Below are positions 31,798 through 43,057 of a stretch of DNA of 64,000 nt, piece by piece. The notes below the pieces were generated by a model, which had not been told where the DNA came from, searched no databases, and saw only the letters and a list, made by a program, of their open reading frames with translations. This DNA is from Spraguea lophii (lineage: Eukaryota > Microsporidia > Spragueidae). The position numbers were made by a program, and so were the translations under genes. The stretch covers positions 1 through 64,000 of the forward strand of contig LDOQ01000363.1 of assembly GCA_001887945.1 (NCBI GenBank), written 5' to 3'. Within the stretch, counting starts at the first letter, position 1. Each line of letters starts with the position of its first letter.

Positions 31798-33442
31798 AAT
31801 AAGGGCATAAAAAATATATAATATTAAATTGTCAAATCACACATGTAAATTATAATAATAATATTATAACTTTATAATTATAATATTAATATAATTATTA
31901 TTGAGAGTATATGATATTATTTTTTAATTATGAGAGATTGGAATTATTCGTTCTAAGAAATAATAAAAGTAAGGATTATAATGGTTATAATTTATCGCTT
32001 AGATTGAAGCATATTTGGAATTATAATATTATATTGTATAATGGTTTTATAAATAATACGTAAAGTAAATGTTAATTTTACAATGTTAAAGATAAGTTTC
32101 ATTGGATTTCAAAAGATTCTAAGGTATTTATTTTATGACAAATCATAAAATTCTAAAACATAAAATAAGATTAATGCATATATGGTATAAAATTGATTAA
32201 TACAGGTTATTCGTGTTTTAAAGAAATTATGATTTTGTATTATGATAGTTTCAATTGCTAAACATCAAATAAAATTGTTTTATAAAAATATTATTTATAA
32301 TGAATATAATATCTTTATAGGTATTAAATCATAAGATTTATAAAGATGATAGGTTGAAACATCATATAAGAATATAATTTAATTATTAGAAAATTGTATT
32401 GTTTTTTTTTAAATAATATTTTTTTATCTTTTCAATAAAATTATAAATATTCGATATATAATTAAATTATTTTTTTTTATTAATGTAACTGGTATTTATA
32501 GAAGTTTTCCAGGTGATTATTTCATATGGTTGTTTATGTTATTTGGTTTCTAAAGCATGGTTAAATTTGTATTAGCTGGTTGTTATAGATATGTATCAAT
32601 CTTATTTTATATCCTAGAACATTAGGATTTTAAATATGTTGTAATTATCATTTTACCATTATTATTGAGTATTCCCATTTCTTTCTTGGATATAATATTA
32701 ATAAATTCATAAATCAATATAAAGATTGCATTAAATTAATTAAACACTATTTTAAGCAGTAGTGGGACATATTATAAAAGGTATTATTAATGCTACGTTG
32801 TCAAACTATCTCTCATCCAACATTCTTTCTTTTCTCTTCTACCTTATTATTTTTTTGAAAATTCTTCATTTGTAGAATTCTAAACTCATTAAACTTGGAA
32901 TTTACTTATTATCTTACAATCACTCAATTAAGTAAACTTTTTTTATTCTTTATGTTAATATTTATTCTCCTAATTAAAATGTTATACTATTATTTCAAGA
33001 TTATATTTCTATTTAAAATATTTTTTGTATTTATTATTAACCATTGAGTATCTTTTATGATTTAAAAATTTATTATAATTATTATTGCTGATAATATGTT
33101 TTATTTAAAATTATATACAATAAAATGTTTAGAGAAGATCTAATAAACCAATTATACAATTTTAAAAATAAAAAATAGATATAAAATAGATATAAAGTTA
33201 TATATATATACTATATAGACATTATTAATAATATATCAATCATCATAAAAGTGATATATGTATTTGTAACACAGGATATTCATAGAATGATGATTATTTA
33301 ATTATAAACAACTTATAATAATTATAATATTATTAATATACACGTATTATTGAGATTTAAAAATATATACAACTTTATAAATTGTAGTATAAAATAAAAA
33401 AGTATTAAATTATATTATTATATTTTTTTATAATTATTTTAT
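31798..33442. other. AT-rich intergenic region carrying SINE remnants
   Basis: No gene. A short plus-orientation fragment of the SINE body lies at about 32145-32270 (AAAATTCTAAAACATAAAATAAGATTAATGCATAT) and a longer minus-orientation decayed copy at 32480-32945 is listed separately. Confidence 0.5.
32480..32945 (-). mobile_element. SINE-like element copy, very old
   Basis: Aligned blocks in order: TTAATGTAACT..TATTTATAGAAG (tail), GGTTTCTAAAGCAT, TATCAATCTTATTTTATATCCTAGAACATTAGGATTTT, CAAATCAATATA-like, and a head region ending near the complement of a ruined B box. Heavy C-to-T and G-to-A decay leaves it barely recognisable on its own. Confidence 0.55.
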
Positions 33443-34096
33443 TTATATATATAACATATAAAAATAAAATATCATTTCCAACAACAATACCACCATCATC
33501 ACATATACTTTCTTTCTCCTATTACTTTCTATTACACTATCTCTTAACATTCTCGTATAAAAATATATTATTGCAAACAACATATAAATAAATGTACTAT
33601 AATATATTAGATTATACAATTTATATGTATTATTGTACATTTTTAATATATGTATAATTGTAAGATAGGCATATTTATATCCATTCATTGCTATTATATC
33701 TAAAATGCCTATAGATGAAATATTGTAAAAATATAATAATATTTTTGTTATAATATTTTGTATTATTTCTATTACTGTTATTTTTGAGATAATATCTATT
33801 GTATTGGAAAGATATATTTTTATTAAAAGAAATGTTATGAAAGAGTGTATGGGAATATATAATTCAAGGTTGTATATATAATGCATTTTTGTTGTGTAGG
33901 TGGTTTCATTGTTTTCTATTTCGTGTTTGGATTTTTGGTTGTATGGATATATTATTGAGAGTAGTTTTTTTAATGTGGATTCTGTGGTGATGTTGAAGTA
34001 TGGGTGGAATATTGAGAGGTTGAAATATGATTTATTTATAATGTTTTTATTCATGTATTCTTTTGATTGGTTAATAAATGCTTCGTGGAGATTCAT
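33443..34096 (-). CDS. YIF1: YIF1-family Golgi membrane protein
   Basis: 217 residues. N-terminal cytoplasmic part has SKEYMNKNIINKSYFNLSIFHPYFNITTEST and KKLLSIIYPY, matching the YIF1 pattern (GQxYVxxNxxRY...YFxVxxxYVxxKLxLLLFP). It continues with NLELYIPIHSFITFLL (family LYIPxMxxxTY), a GILDIIAMNGYKYAYL block (family xxLLDLLAYSGYKYV), and C-terminal hydrophobic segments. About five transmembrane helices. Yif1 partners Yip1 in ER-Golgi transport and COPII vesicle biogenesis. The ATG is preceded by CCCCTTAACA. The protein is shorter than fungal and animal YIF1, chiefly by losing the N-terminal disordered region. Confidence 0.85.
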   Translation of the reverse strand: MNLHEAFINQSKEYMNKNIINKSYFNLSIFHPYFNITTESTLKKLLSIIYPYNQKSKHEIENNETTYTTKMHYIYNLELYIPIHSFITFLLIKIYLSNTIDIISKITVIEIIQNIITKILLYFYNISSIGILDIIAMNGYKYAYLTIIHILKMYNNTYKLYNLIYYSTFIYMLFAIIYFYTRMLRDSVIESNRRKKVYVMMVVLLLEMIFYFYMLYI

Positions 34097-35541
34097 TGTT
34101 AAGGGGTAGAAAAATAATGTTCATATAATTTCTTTTTTGTTAAATTATTAAAATAATATTAGGTTAGGTTGGGTTAGGTTGATAACAATATTTTATTTTT
34201 GAATGAGAAAATAAAAGAAGAATAAAATAAGATAAATTGGAAAGAAAAATATATTTAATAAAATAATGGTTTGTATTATATTTTGTAATTTTTTATTTTA
34301 TTATGAACTTATAATTATAATAAAACAGTTATTGGATTATCAGGTTATAAATTATATATTGATTTATACTTCTGAGTATTATTTCAAAAAGAATATTAAA
34401 GACTTCATAGTGTTGATATTAAATCTGTAATATACATCATGTATAAAATCATAATATTAGGTAGCATAAGATAAAATTTGTAAAAATTGTTTTGAGAACC
34501 CCTTTTTTTGTGTTTATATAAATAAAAAAATGTTTATTTAATGTTTTTTTTTATTAATGAAACTTTTATTTATCAAAGTTCCCTGGCCAATTTCGGCCAA
34601 CCTTGGTCTATGACCTTCGGTTCTCAAGCACATTTACGCTTATATTAACCGGCTTCGCTACAGGTATGCATTAATCTGATCTTACCTTATGCTCCAGACC
34701 TTTAGAATTTTGCGTATGGTGCACGTTGTCGCAACCTTCGCAGTTTTTAAGGAATTCCCAGCCTCTTTCGTTGCATAATATTGATCGAGTCACAAATCAA
34801 TACAGGGATTGCAACTACATCCGCTAAACACTACTTTAATCTAGTAGCGGGAACGTCGTATAAGGCACAGCTAATGCTGCGTTATCGAATCCTAACCAAC
34901 TTAACAATCTTTTTCTTCTCTCCAGTCTTTTATTGTTATTTTTTGTTTTGACAATTTTTCTGTATGAGGGATTCGAACCCGCTAGACTTAGGGTTTGGTT
35001 ACCATCGCACGACCACTGGGCCAAGCAAGACTTGTATTTCCCCGTTTTCTATTTTTTTCTTTTCTTTGTAAATGCGCTAATATATACTAGAAGATAAAGA
35101 AATATAACTGCTTTTATTTTAAAAATTTATTTTAATTAATATGCAGTTAAACAATGGGTCGTCATATTGTAACCAACCAAATACATATCTTTCATATTAA
35201 ATAGTATTTGATTAGTAACTGTTCTCCTTGATCTCCTTATTCAATCAAATTCCTTTACAACAATTACAATATATTTATCTAAAGAATATATTTATGTATC
35301 TTATAATTTCCATTAATATCCATAAAAAAATTCCGTACATAATAAATATTATGAATTTTTTCAGGTATTAATGTAATGAAAAATTACTATTTTAACTAAC
35401 ATATTATAAATATACATGTATACATTAAATTAATAATTTAAACAATCATATATATATATATTTATTTATTTATTTTTTGATCCTTATATATTAATTGATA
35501 AGTTTTGAAGATCATTTAAAAAGAACGAAAAGAAATTACCC
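34097..35541. other. intergenic region with telomere-like motif and SINE copy
   Basis: Contains AGGTTAGGTTGGGTTAGGTTG (about 34159-34181), right behind the YIF1 promoter, and the SINE copy at 34547-35030. A further SINE-body scrap may lie at about 34430-34480. The remainder is AT-rich. Confidence 0.5.
34547..35030 (-). mobile_element. SINE-like element copy, well preserved
   Basis: Minus-orientation, nearly full length: complement of tail ATTAATGAAACTTTTATTTAT at the left; body blocks TTCCCTGGCCAATTTCGGCC, TTTTAAGGAATTCCCAGCC and ACTTTAATCTAGTAGCGGG; head at the right with complement of the B box (GGATTCGAACC) and of the A box (CCACTGGGCCAAGC). Second-best preserved copy after 6321. A 62-codon frame inside it is a shadow. 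Confidence 0.8.
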
Positions 35542-36541
35542 ATGATGAAAATAAACAATATTACATTTAATATTTTTAATATGTTTTTACTTGCAATTAA
35601 ATATTACGTTAGAAGCAGTAGTATAAGATTAGACAAAAATAATATGGCTATGAAAAAATATGAGAATGGACCAATAGAAGATATAAAAGGCGATCTTGAT
35701 TTCGCATTAGGAATATCAGTTAAAAGCTCCTATTCTAAATTTGTTAACTTATATACGAAAAATTGCAATTTAAAATTATATGGTTTTGTAATTCAGAATT
35801 CACAGTTTAAAGAAGTTATAGGTATGTTTTACAAAGTAAACTTTAAGGATCACAATAGATTAAGTAAATACTATATCAGATAAAAATCTTTATGTGTATT
35901 TTCCTATAACATCTGATGATATTTTAATTGAAAATGATATTTTTTATATAACACTCAATTTTAAAAGAAATATATTTTATAATTTTATAATGATCGGAAA
36001 TAATGAGCAAAGATTGATTAAAGATATAGGATATAAATTTCTATTACCGGAAAATAGTTTCCCCAAAAAAAGTTTCCCTAATTTAAAATATTTTTTGAAA
36101 ATACGCAAATCGGTTGATTCAATCGGAGAATTATATTTTTTTAATTCTATATCTGACGATCTTTCTGTTTCCGTTATGGATGATAAAACGTTGAAAGAAA
36201 TTCAAAATTCAATTAAATCAACAAAAGGCCCATCTTCAGCATTCTTAAATTATTTATTATCTAAAGTTTTACCATATAATCCTAATGATCCACCAGCTCA
36301 ATCAAAACTTTCTGAAACCGACACCAATACAGCAGGATCTGAAGAAGTAACACAACCTTCGAAAACTAACGAAACAACACAATCTTTGAAAACTAAAGAA
36401 ACAACACAATCTTCGGAAATTAAAGAATCTACTGAGTCTAAAAATAAAATTGAGCAAGAAGTTACGAAAAATAAGTTTAACGATATGACATATTCATTGA
36501 TATATCTCCCAATGTTACTCACAACATTTTTCGCTCTTTAA
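35542..36541 (+). CDS. putative GPI-anchored surface protein, interrupted by a frameshift
   Basis: Starts at an ATG preceded by TTACCC. Hydrophobic N-terminus (NIFNMFLLAIKYYV) suggests a signal peptide. The first frame runs 113 codons to a TAA at 35881. The sequence continues without a gap in the next frame, open from 35864, through VYFPITSDDILIENDIFY to 36541. No suitable start codon begins the second part (it opens with GTG), so this is one gene with a +1-type shift between 35864 and 35880. The C-terminal third has a Thr/Ser-rich stalk with degenerate repeats (ETTQSLKTKETTQSSEIKE) and ends in a hydrophobic tail (MTYSLIYLPMLLTTFFAL) like a GPI-attachment signal. Family unknown. A real pseudogene, a sequencing error or translational frameshifting are all possible. 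Confidence 0.65.
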
Positions 36542-37604
36542 AAATTAAAATATGTTAAGGTTTATTTTTTTTTATTATTTTTATTTTTTTTGAAATATAA
36601 TTTTAATTTAAATAACAAGTATTGTTGGTATGTAAACATTTGGTATATTTACATAATTTTGATACAAAGATATTATAAAGACATTCTGGTTAGAATATTT
36701 TAACAATTTAATTCTTTTTTCCTAAAATTAATATCATTTGAGAATATCATATTATTTAAATTTTATTTTATATATAATTCCGTTTTAATACATTTAATCC
36801 TATACCTCAAATAATTTTACATTAAATGATACATTAGCTTAAATACATAAGTATCTAATAATATTTTAAAATAAATATTTATTCATATAAGCTTTCTACT
36901 TATTATGAGATTTGATTTATTAACATTCGTATTAAACCAACTTTAATTGTTTTCGCCACAGATATGCATTAATCTCATCTTGTCATACATTTTATTACAA
37001 TAACGAATATCCATACAAATATGTAATACAATGCTACCTTTCATAATTTTACATCTAAAAATACCTGATACGATTTGAGGTACAAATATGATGATAAATA
37101 TATTATATGTTTTCAAATTAAAAATTCATGAAAAACATAAAATAATTAAATATGAATAATGTAAAGATAATAGAAAAGTTGGATTGTCAAATACTTCTTC
37201 ATTAATAAAGATAATAGAAAACCTAAACTATCAAATACTTTTTAATTGATACTTAATCATTATTTCATAACCATTATTTAGGATAACAATTATATTAAAT
37301 ATATATTTGTTATTAATTATAAATACACATAATTTACTTTTTAAAATTATCTTCAATCATTTTAAATAAATATTTCCCTGCATATTATTTTATTTTAAAC
37401 AATAACAATAGAATTATCAATTAATGATACACCCATTATAATAAATTATATATTTAACATCTAATTTACATTAATATAATAAATAATAATTTTACGATCC
37501 GAATAATACCGAGATAAAAGATTTTCTTCTTTTTTATTAGAAAAATTAATTTACAATACAATTTACAATACAATTTAAAATTTCTAAATATTTTCTTACC
37601 CTTA
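36542..37604. other. AT-rich intergenic region with SINE scrap
   Basis: A minus-orientation fragment of the SINE body lies at about 36940-37030 (CCACAGATATGCATTAATCTCATCTTG). Otherwise no gene or repeat seen. Confidence 0.5.
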
Positions 37605-39881
37605 ATGTTTTCATTTTTTACTTCTTATTTCAAAACCACTGCGTTAGGAACTTTATACAAAAATAATAAACTTTATAAAAAACATACAAGAATATCTATA
37701 AAAGAAGATAAAGATATATGTTTGATATTAGATAATAAATACGAAGAAGAAGTATTCACAGTAGAAGATATAACACATATACATTTGGATAATGAATTTT
37801 TAGAATTTAGATATAATGGTGATAGATATAAATATATAGTAGAAACAAAAGATAAAAAGAAATTAGAACAATTATACAATGATATTGTTACAAAAAATAA
37901 TAATTCAAATAATGATAAAGATATTAAGGATACTAAGGTTGATAATTCAGATGATAATATTAATAAAAATATTATTAATAAGAATAAAAATATTATAAAA
38001 GAAAAAATACAGCATAAAGTAGATGAAACAAATAAAGAAGATATTTCTACTGATGAAATATCATTTGAAAGCTACAAAGATGAGAGTACGGATGCTGATT
38101 TTAAGGAAGTAGAATATGTATCTAGTACAGAAGAATTATCATATGAATGTAGTAAAGAATCTAACAATATTAATGATAAAAATACAAATGATAACAAACA
38201 ATCTAATAATACAAATTGTATTGAAGAAAATAAAGATATAATATACAAAGGTAATAATATATTATTTAGTATTTTTAATGCTTTAGATAATAAATTTACT
38301 GATGGAATAGAAGTATCTATAGAATTATTTAAGAATATCAATAATTATTATCTTAAAATATTTATTAATGATTCTAATGTAGATAGAAATATAATATATT
38401 TAGAAAATATAACAACAGTATATTATACAAATAAAGATTTACATTCATTTACATGGTCTATTAAAAATACTAATAGAATTAATAGTAAATATAATACTGA
38501 TATCAATACAAATAAGAATATTAGTAATAAACGTAATAGTAAAAATAATAAAAATATCAATACAAATAATAATACAACCACTACTAATATTAATACAAAT
38601 TCTGAATATAATTCATTTACTCTTATATTTAGTGATGTAGAAGAATTTAATATTTTCAGTAACAAATATTTTAGATGTTTGGTAGAAGATGATGAATATA
38701 ATAGTATAGAGGGTACATTATTAGAATACAAAGAAATAGATTATAAAGAATATGATATAAAAAGTAATAGATATATTGATAATAGAAATATAGAAAATTT
38801 AGATAATGATAGTACATATTCATTAGCACAACAAAAAACCAGGTATAGTAAAAGAGATGAAGAAAGATTAAATTATAATAAAAGAGATGAAAATAATTTT
38901 AATAAACAATTGTGTGTGGGTAAAAAGAATATTTATGTAAGTACAGATAATAAAATTAATGTATTTAATAAAGATTTAGATCATAGATCTACATATAATT
39001 GTAATACAGAAATAGATAGATTGATAGAGAATATGAATAATATATATGTTACAGATAAACATAATATACAAATGGTAGATATAGAAAAAGGAAAAATTAT
39101 AAGAAATTGGAATGAATCTGTTAATGATATAATAAGTAATAATAATAAATATAATGATGATAGTACTATTACAGGAATTAAAGATAATGGATTAATTACA
39201 TTGGATAGTAGGGTGAAAGATTCTATAAAAGGTAGAACGTATAAAACTAAGACTGATTTATTATATGGAAGTAGAAATAATGATAATTTAGCAGTGGTTA
39301 GTAAGAAGGGAGATCTTAGATTATATTCAGATATTAATTCTAATGCAAAAGTACTTCTTCCAGGATATGGAGATAGTTGTAAAGGAATAGATGTAAGTAA
39401 GAATGGAAGATATGTATTAAGAACATATGATTATTATATGATACTAGATATCATTGATTACACTACTGATGTAAAAGATGTTAATAATAAGAATGATAAT
39501 GATAAGAATGATGTTAATAAGAATGATAACAATAAGAAGGATAATATAAAAGATAATACTACTGATATATCATATAAAAAGGTGAAAAAGAATACAATAA
39601 AATCTATAAGATTATCACTGTTAGCAGAACATATATCATTGGGTATTTTATCTCGCGGAACATTTTCTATAGAAAACGATATTATATCATCCATAGGAAA
39701 TTATATTTTGTTATGGAAGATAAAAGATATATTATTATCAATAGAAAATAATACTATGAATAATATATGTTATGAAATAACAAGAAATAAGATAGAAATA
39801 GTAGAAGATAGGTTTATAGATAATAGTAAAGAAATAGTAGTAGCAACAGTAGAAGATATAAAGAAATTAAAAAGAAAATAA
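37605..39881 (+). CDS. VID27: VID27-family protein
   Basis: 758 residues. ATG directly preceded by CTTACCCTTA. The N-terminal 95 residues look like the PH-like domain that opens Vid27 proteins. Two long Asn/Asp/Lys-rich inserts (about 98-215 and 290-340) flank a second beta-rich domain. The C-terminal WD-like Vid27 domain (about 435-755) has hallmark segments: VDIEKGKIIRNW, NDNLAVVSKKGDLRLY, AKVLLPGYGDSCKGIDVSKN, GRYVLRTYDYYMILDI and LLWKIKDI. Yeast Vid27 is a cytoplasmic protein of poorly understood role named for vacuolar import and degradation of FBPase. An Asn-rich segment near 620-655 (NDKNDVNKNDNNKKDN) again sits in a loop. Match is strong in the C-terminus. Confidence 0.88.
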   Translation: MFSFFTSYFKTTALGTLYKNNKLYKKHTRISIKEDKDICLILDNKYEEEVFTVEDITHIHLDNEFLEFRYNGDRYKYIVETKDKKKLEQLYNDIVTKNNNSNNDKDIKDTKVDNSDDNINKNIINKNKNIIKEKIQHKVDETNKEDISTDEISFESYKDESTDADFKEVEYVSSTEELSYECSKESNNINDKNTNDNKQSNNTNCIEENKDIIYKGNNILFSIFNALDNKFTDGIEVSIELFKNINNYYLKIFINDSNVDRNIIYLENITTVYYTNKDLHSFTWSIKNTNRINSKYNTDINTNKNISNKRNSKNNKNINTNNNTTTTNINTNSEYNSFTLIFSDVEEFNIFSNKYFRCLVEDDEYNSIEGTLLEYKEIDYKEYDIKSNRYIDNRNIENLDNDSTYSLAQQKTRYSKRDEERLNYNKRDENNFNKQLCVGKKNIYVSTDNKINVFNKDLDHRSTYNCNTEIDRLIENMNNIYVTDKHNIQMVDIEKGKIIRNWNESVNDIISNNNKYNDDSTITGIKDNGLITLDSRVKDSIKGRTYKTKTDLLYGSRNNDNLAVVSKKGDLRLYSDINSNAKVLLPGYGDSCKGIDVSKNGRYVLRTYDYYMILDIIDYTTDVKDVNNKNDNDKNDVNKNDNNKKDNIKDNTTDISYKKVKKNTIKSIRLSLLAEHISLGILSRGTFSIENDIISSIGNYILLWKIKDILLSIENNTMNNICYEITRNKIEIVEDRFIDNSKEIVVATVEDIKKLKRK

Positions 39882-40510
39882 ATATAATAAATAAAAATAT
39901 TTTATTTTATGATGGTTATTTGGTTTAAAATAATAAATATATTATTTTGGTCGACTTTGTGGGAATTTCTATTAAAAACTTTTATTTTAGTTATTCGTAT
40001 TGGGAAACGATGAAATGGATGAAGATATAATATTTTTTAATAAATAATAAGATATTATTTAAATTAGTGTCTGTGGGATGGTAATCCAAGTTTAATGGAT
40101 TCGAATCCTTACTTAGAAGAATTTTCAAAATAAATAAATTGTTGAGTGAGTGTTCGATAACGTAATATTAGTTATTCCTTGCACTATGGCTTTATTATTA
40201 AAGTAATGTTTAATTGTAATTTTATATTGATTTGTGAATCTATATTATTATATCTAGGAGAAGATGGAATCATATTAAGATTTGTTAAACGATAATCCAA
40301 CCTTATCCAAACCTTAACATCCTAAAACATAAGATGAGATTAATGCATATCATAGTAAACCAATTTAATACAAATTTAAATATGTTTTAAAGACCAAATG
40401 ACATAGAATATGATAAACCACACTCGCTAAAAATCTATATAAATAAAAATTTCATTTAAAAAGATCATTTTTTTAATGAAACTTTTCTGGATCCCTTAAC
40501 CGTTACCCTC
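39882..40510. other. spacer filled mostly by a SINE copy
   Basis: Apart from the SINE at 40060-40470 this is short AT-rich DNA. A second, inverted SINE tail fragment (TTTTTTAATGAAACTTTTCTGGATCCC, about 40469-40496) abuts the first, tail to tail, and runs up to the start of the next gene. Confidence 0.5.
40060..40470 (+). mobile_element. SINE-like element copy
   Basis: Head with degenerate A box and a good B box (GGATTCGAATCC, about 40099-40110). The body has GTTGAGTGAGTGTTCGATAACG, CATCCTAAAACATAAGATGAG and ATTAATGCATAT. The tail is ATAAATAAAAATTTCATTT. Shows the C-to-T/G-to-A drift typical of older copies. Confidence 0.75.
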
Positions 40511-42135
40511 ATGTTAATTTCCCGCGTTACTCCCCATCCGAAACACACGATAAGATTATTTTTAAATATTTTATTATTTTATTGTATAAAAATATTTACA
40601 ATGAAGCATAATACAGATAAAATTAAAGAAATAACGTTTAAAGAATTTCCATTATCTGAAATATATGAACTAAAAACAAAATTTATAAAATTAGAATGTA
40701 CAATAAATAAAATAATGAAAAATAATATAAAAGACAAGGAATATGTAATGGATATGTATATTTCACTTTCTCGGAAATTAAAATCTTGTTTGGGACAAGA
40801 ATATTCAATTATTATAAATGCAGAAAACAATGATAATAGTTATATGGAATTCATAAATGCAATGAAAAATAAACATGCAAATATTTGTTTTTCTAAAAAA
40901 ATATTATTTCCAATAGAAAATAAAATTAAAGAGGAAATTAAAAATCTTAAAAAAATCTAAAAAAAATAAATCGCAAACATCATTCAACTTCACCTGATTT
41001 AATTTCACCTGATATTAATCGGAATAGAAAAGAAGAGTTGAAAGAACAGATAAATAATAATAAAAATAAGTTTGAAAAAGTTAAAAACTTTAAAAATACG
41101 ATTGAAAAAGAATTAGATGCAACAATAAAAAAAATATGTAATAAAATATATAACGACATGAAAATTTCATATATACATTGTGAAGAAGAAATAAAAAAAC
41201 ATGAAACTAAACTAGATATTTATTTATGTGAATGTATATCTCAATTTAAACAATTTGATGATACCATAGAAGCAGATAATAAACATATACTTAAAAAAAT
41301 TATTAAAAAACAACATCATTTAAAATATTCTGTATTAAAAGAATTAATGAATATAATCACAAATAAAGTAGATTTAAAACATAGCCAGCAAAATACTATA
41401 TCTTCGTGTAAAAATGATAATTTAGATATTATAATAAATATATTAAATCCACAAGGTAACATAATTAATGAAAAGTTAAAAGAAATAAACACTAAATACG
41501 ACAACTTTTTATATGATTTATATAAAAATTTAGAAAAAAAGATATCTGTTGAAAATGAAATGCTACATCTTTTTTATAAAATAACAGAAAAAAGTTTAAA
41601 TGAATGCAAAAACACTGTATCTAATTCACTTTCTATTATTTGCGCTACAATGAAAAAAGAATGTAAATATAGAATGATTAAGAAAAACATGGATATATAT
41701 TTTAAACAATATTTTCAATATATAGATATGCTTGAAAATAATAGTACAGATAAAATAACAATGATATTAAAAGAAATAAAAAATAAAATAAAAATACTCA
41801 CATTATCACAATATAAACTTTTAAAAGCAATAAAATTAAATATTTGTAATGAAGTAGAAAATGAATATAGTGATAGATATATCCATAAAACAATAAATAA
41901 TATGAAATATATTTTAAATTCAAGAATAAAGAAGAATAAACAAAAAGAAGAGAAAATAGAATTACATCATTTTATTAAAGAATTTAAAGGTGCATTACAG
42001 ATTGTAAAACAATATATTACAGGTGAAATAAATGAATATCCAACGAATTTTTTTGTTAAAATATTTGGAAACGAAGGAATGGAAATTTTAAATCATCTTT
42101 TTTATTACATAGAAGAAAGAAGGATTATAAATTAG
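40511..42135 (+). CDS. Lys-rich coiled-coil protein split by a homopolymer frameshift
   Basis: The first frame (from 40511, or the internal ATG at 40601) ends at a TAA at 40958 just after an A7 run. The next frame is open from 40951 and encodes about 390 further residues to 42135, without a plausible start of its own. One A more or less in the run AAAAAAATCTAAAAAAAATAAA joins them. The product would be a 500-odd-residue, Lys/Asn/Ile-rich, mostly helical protein with long heptad-like stretches (for example KNFKNTIEKELDATIKKI). The upstream ATG has ACCCTC just before it but lies in SINE-like DNA and would add a hydrophobic N-terminus; the ATG at 40601 gives a soluble start. Unknown family. A filament, vesicle-tether or polar-tube-associated role cannot be told apart. 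Confidence 0.6.
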
Positions 42136-43057
42136 GTATTACATTAGAATATGAAAGAGATACGTGAAATTATAATTAAATAAAAATTTTGATGATAAAA
42201 AAATATATTATTTTCATTTAAATCATTATATTGAAATAAAGGTAATATATTTTATTATTGATTTTTATATTAACATATATTTTAATATTACTTTTATTAT
42301 AATTAAATTATATTTAAAGTAAAATATATATAACTTATATAATCATTATCAATTTAAATAACATACACCTCTGATATTTTACATCCCTTTATTTTCCAAT
42401 TCCTCTTTATTTACATTCATCATCAATATTCCTATACAAAAATATAAAGATTAATTTTTATTCCAAAGATTAATTAATATATTCTATAATTTTGTACCCG
42501 TTTTGACCAGTGGTCGTTGAATGGTAACTAAATCCCAAGTTTAACGGATTCAAAATCAATATTTAAGAAAATTCTCAAAAAAAAATAAGATTGTTAAACA
42601 GATAAGAATTCAACGTTGTAACATTAATTATGCCTTGTACGACGGCTCATAACTAGATTAAAATAGTGTTTAATTAGTTTAATTATAATCTCTATACGGA
42701 TTTATAAATCTATATTATTATATCAAGAAAAAAGATAGGAATCTTTAAAAATCAGAGAAAAAGCGAAAACACGTATCATACATAAAACCATAACATTTTA
42801 AACTATAACATAAAATTAATACATATATTTAATGAAATCGATAAATAAGAAATTAACTTATTTTAAAAAGAACCCAAGGTCATAAGCCATAGTAAGTTAA
42901 ATTAAGAAACTTCATAAATAATAAAATATAATATAATATTAATTATTTATAATAATTCCATACATCATATATTTATCATATATTTGTTATTTAAATATTA
43001 TCATTCGTATAGCTAACTACCATCTAACTATCACCTATAGCTAACTGTCATTCATAT
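42136..43057. other. convergent spacer with SINE copy
   Basis: Contains the SINE at 42500-42915. The remaining AT-rich DNA holds no recognised gene. Confidence 0.5.
42500..42915 (+). mobile_element. SINE-like element copy, decayed
   Basis: Head GACCAGTGGTCGTTGAATGGTAACTAAATCCCAAG retains the A-box region, while the B box is mutated (GGATTCAAAATC). The body shows GTACGACGGCTCATAACTAGATTAAAATAGTG and CATAACATTTTAAACTATAACATAAAATTAATACATAT. The tail is GAAACTTCATAAATAATAAAAT. Confidence 0.7.
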
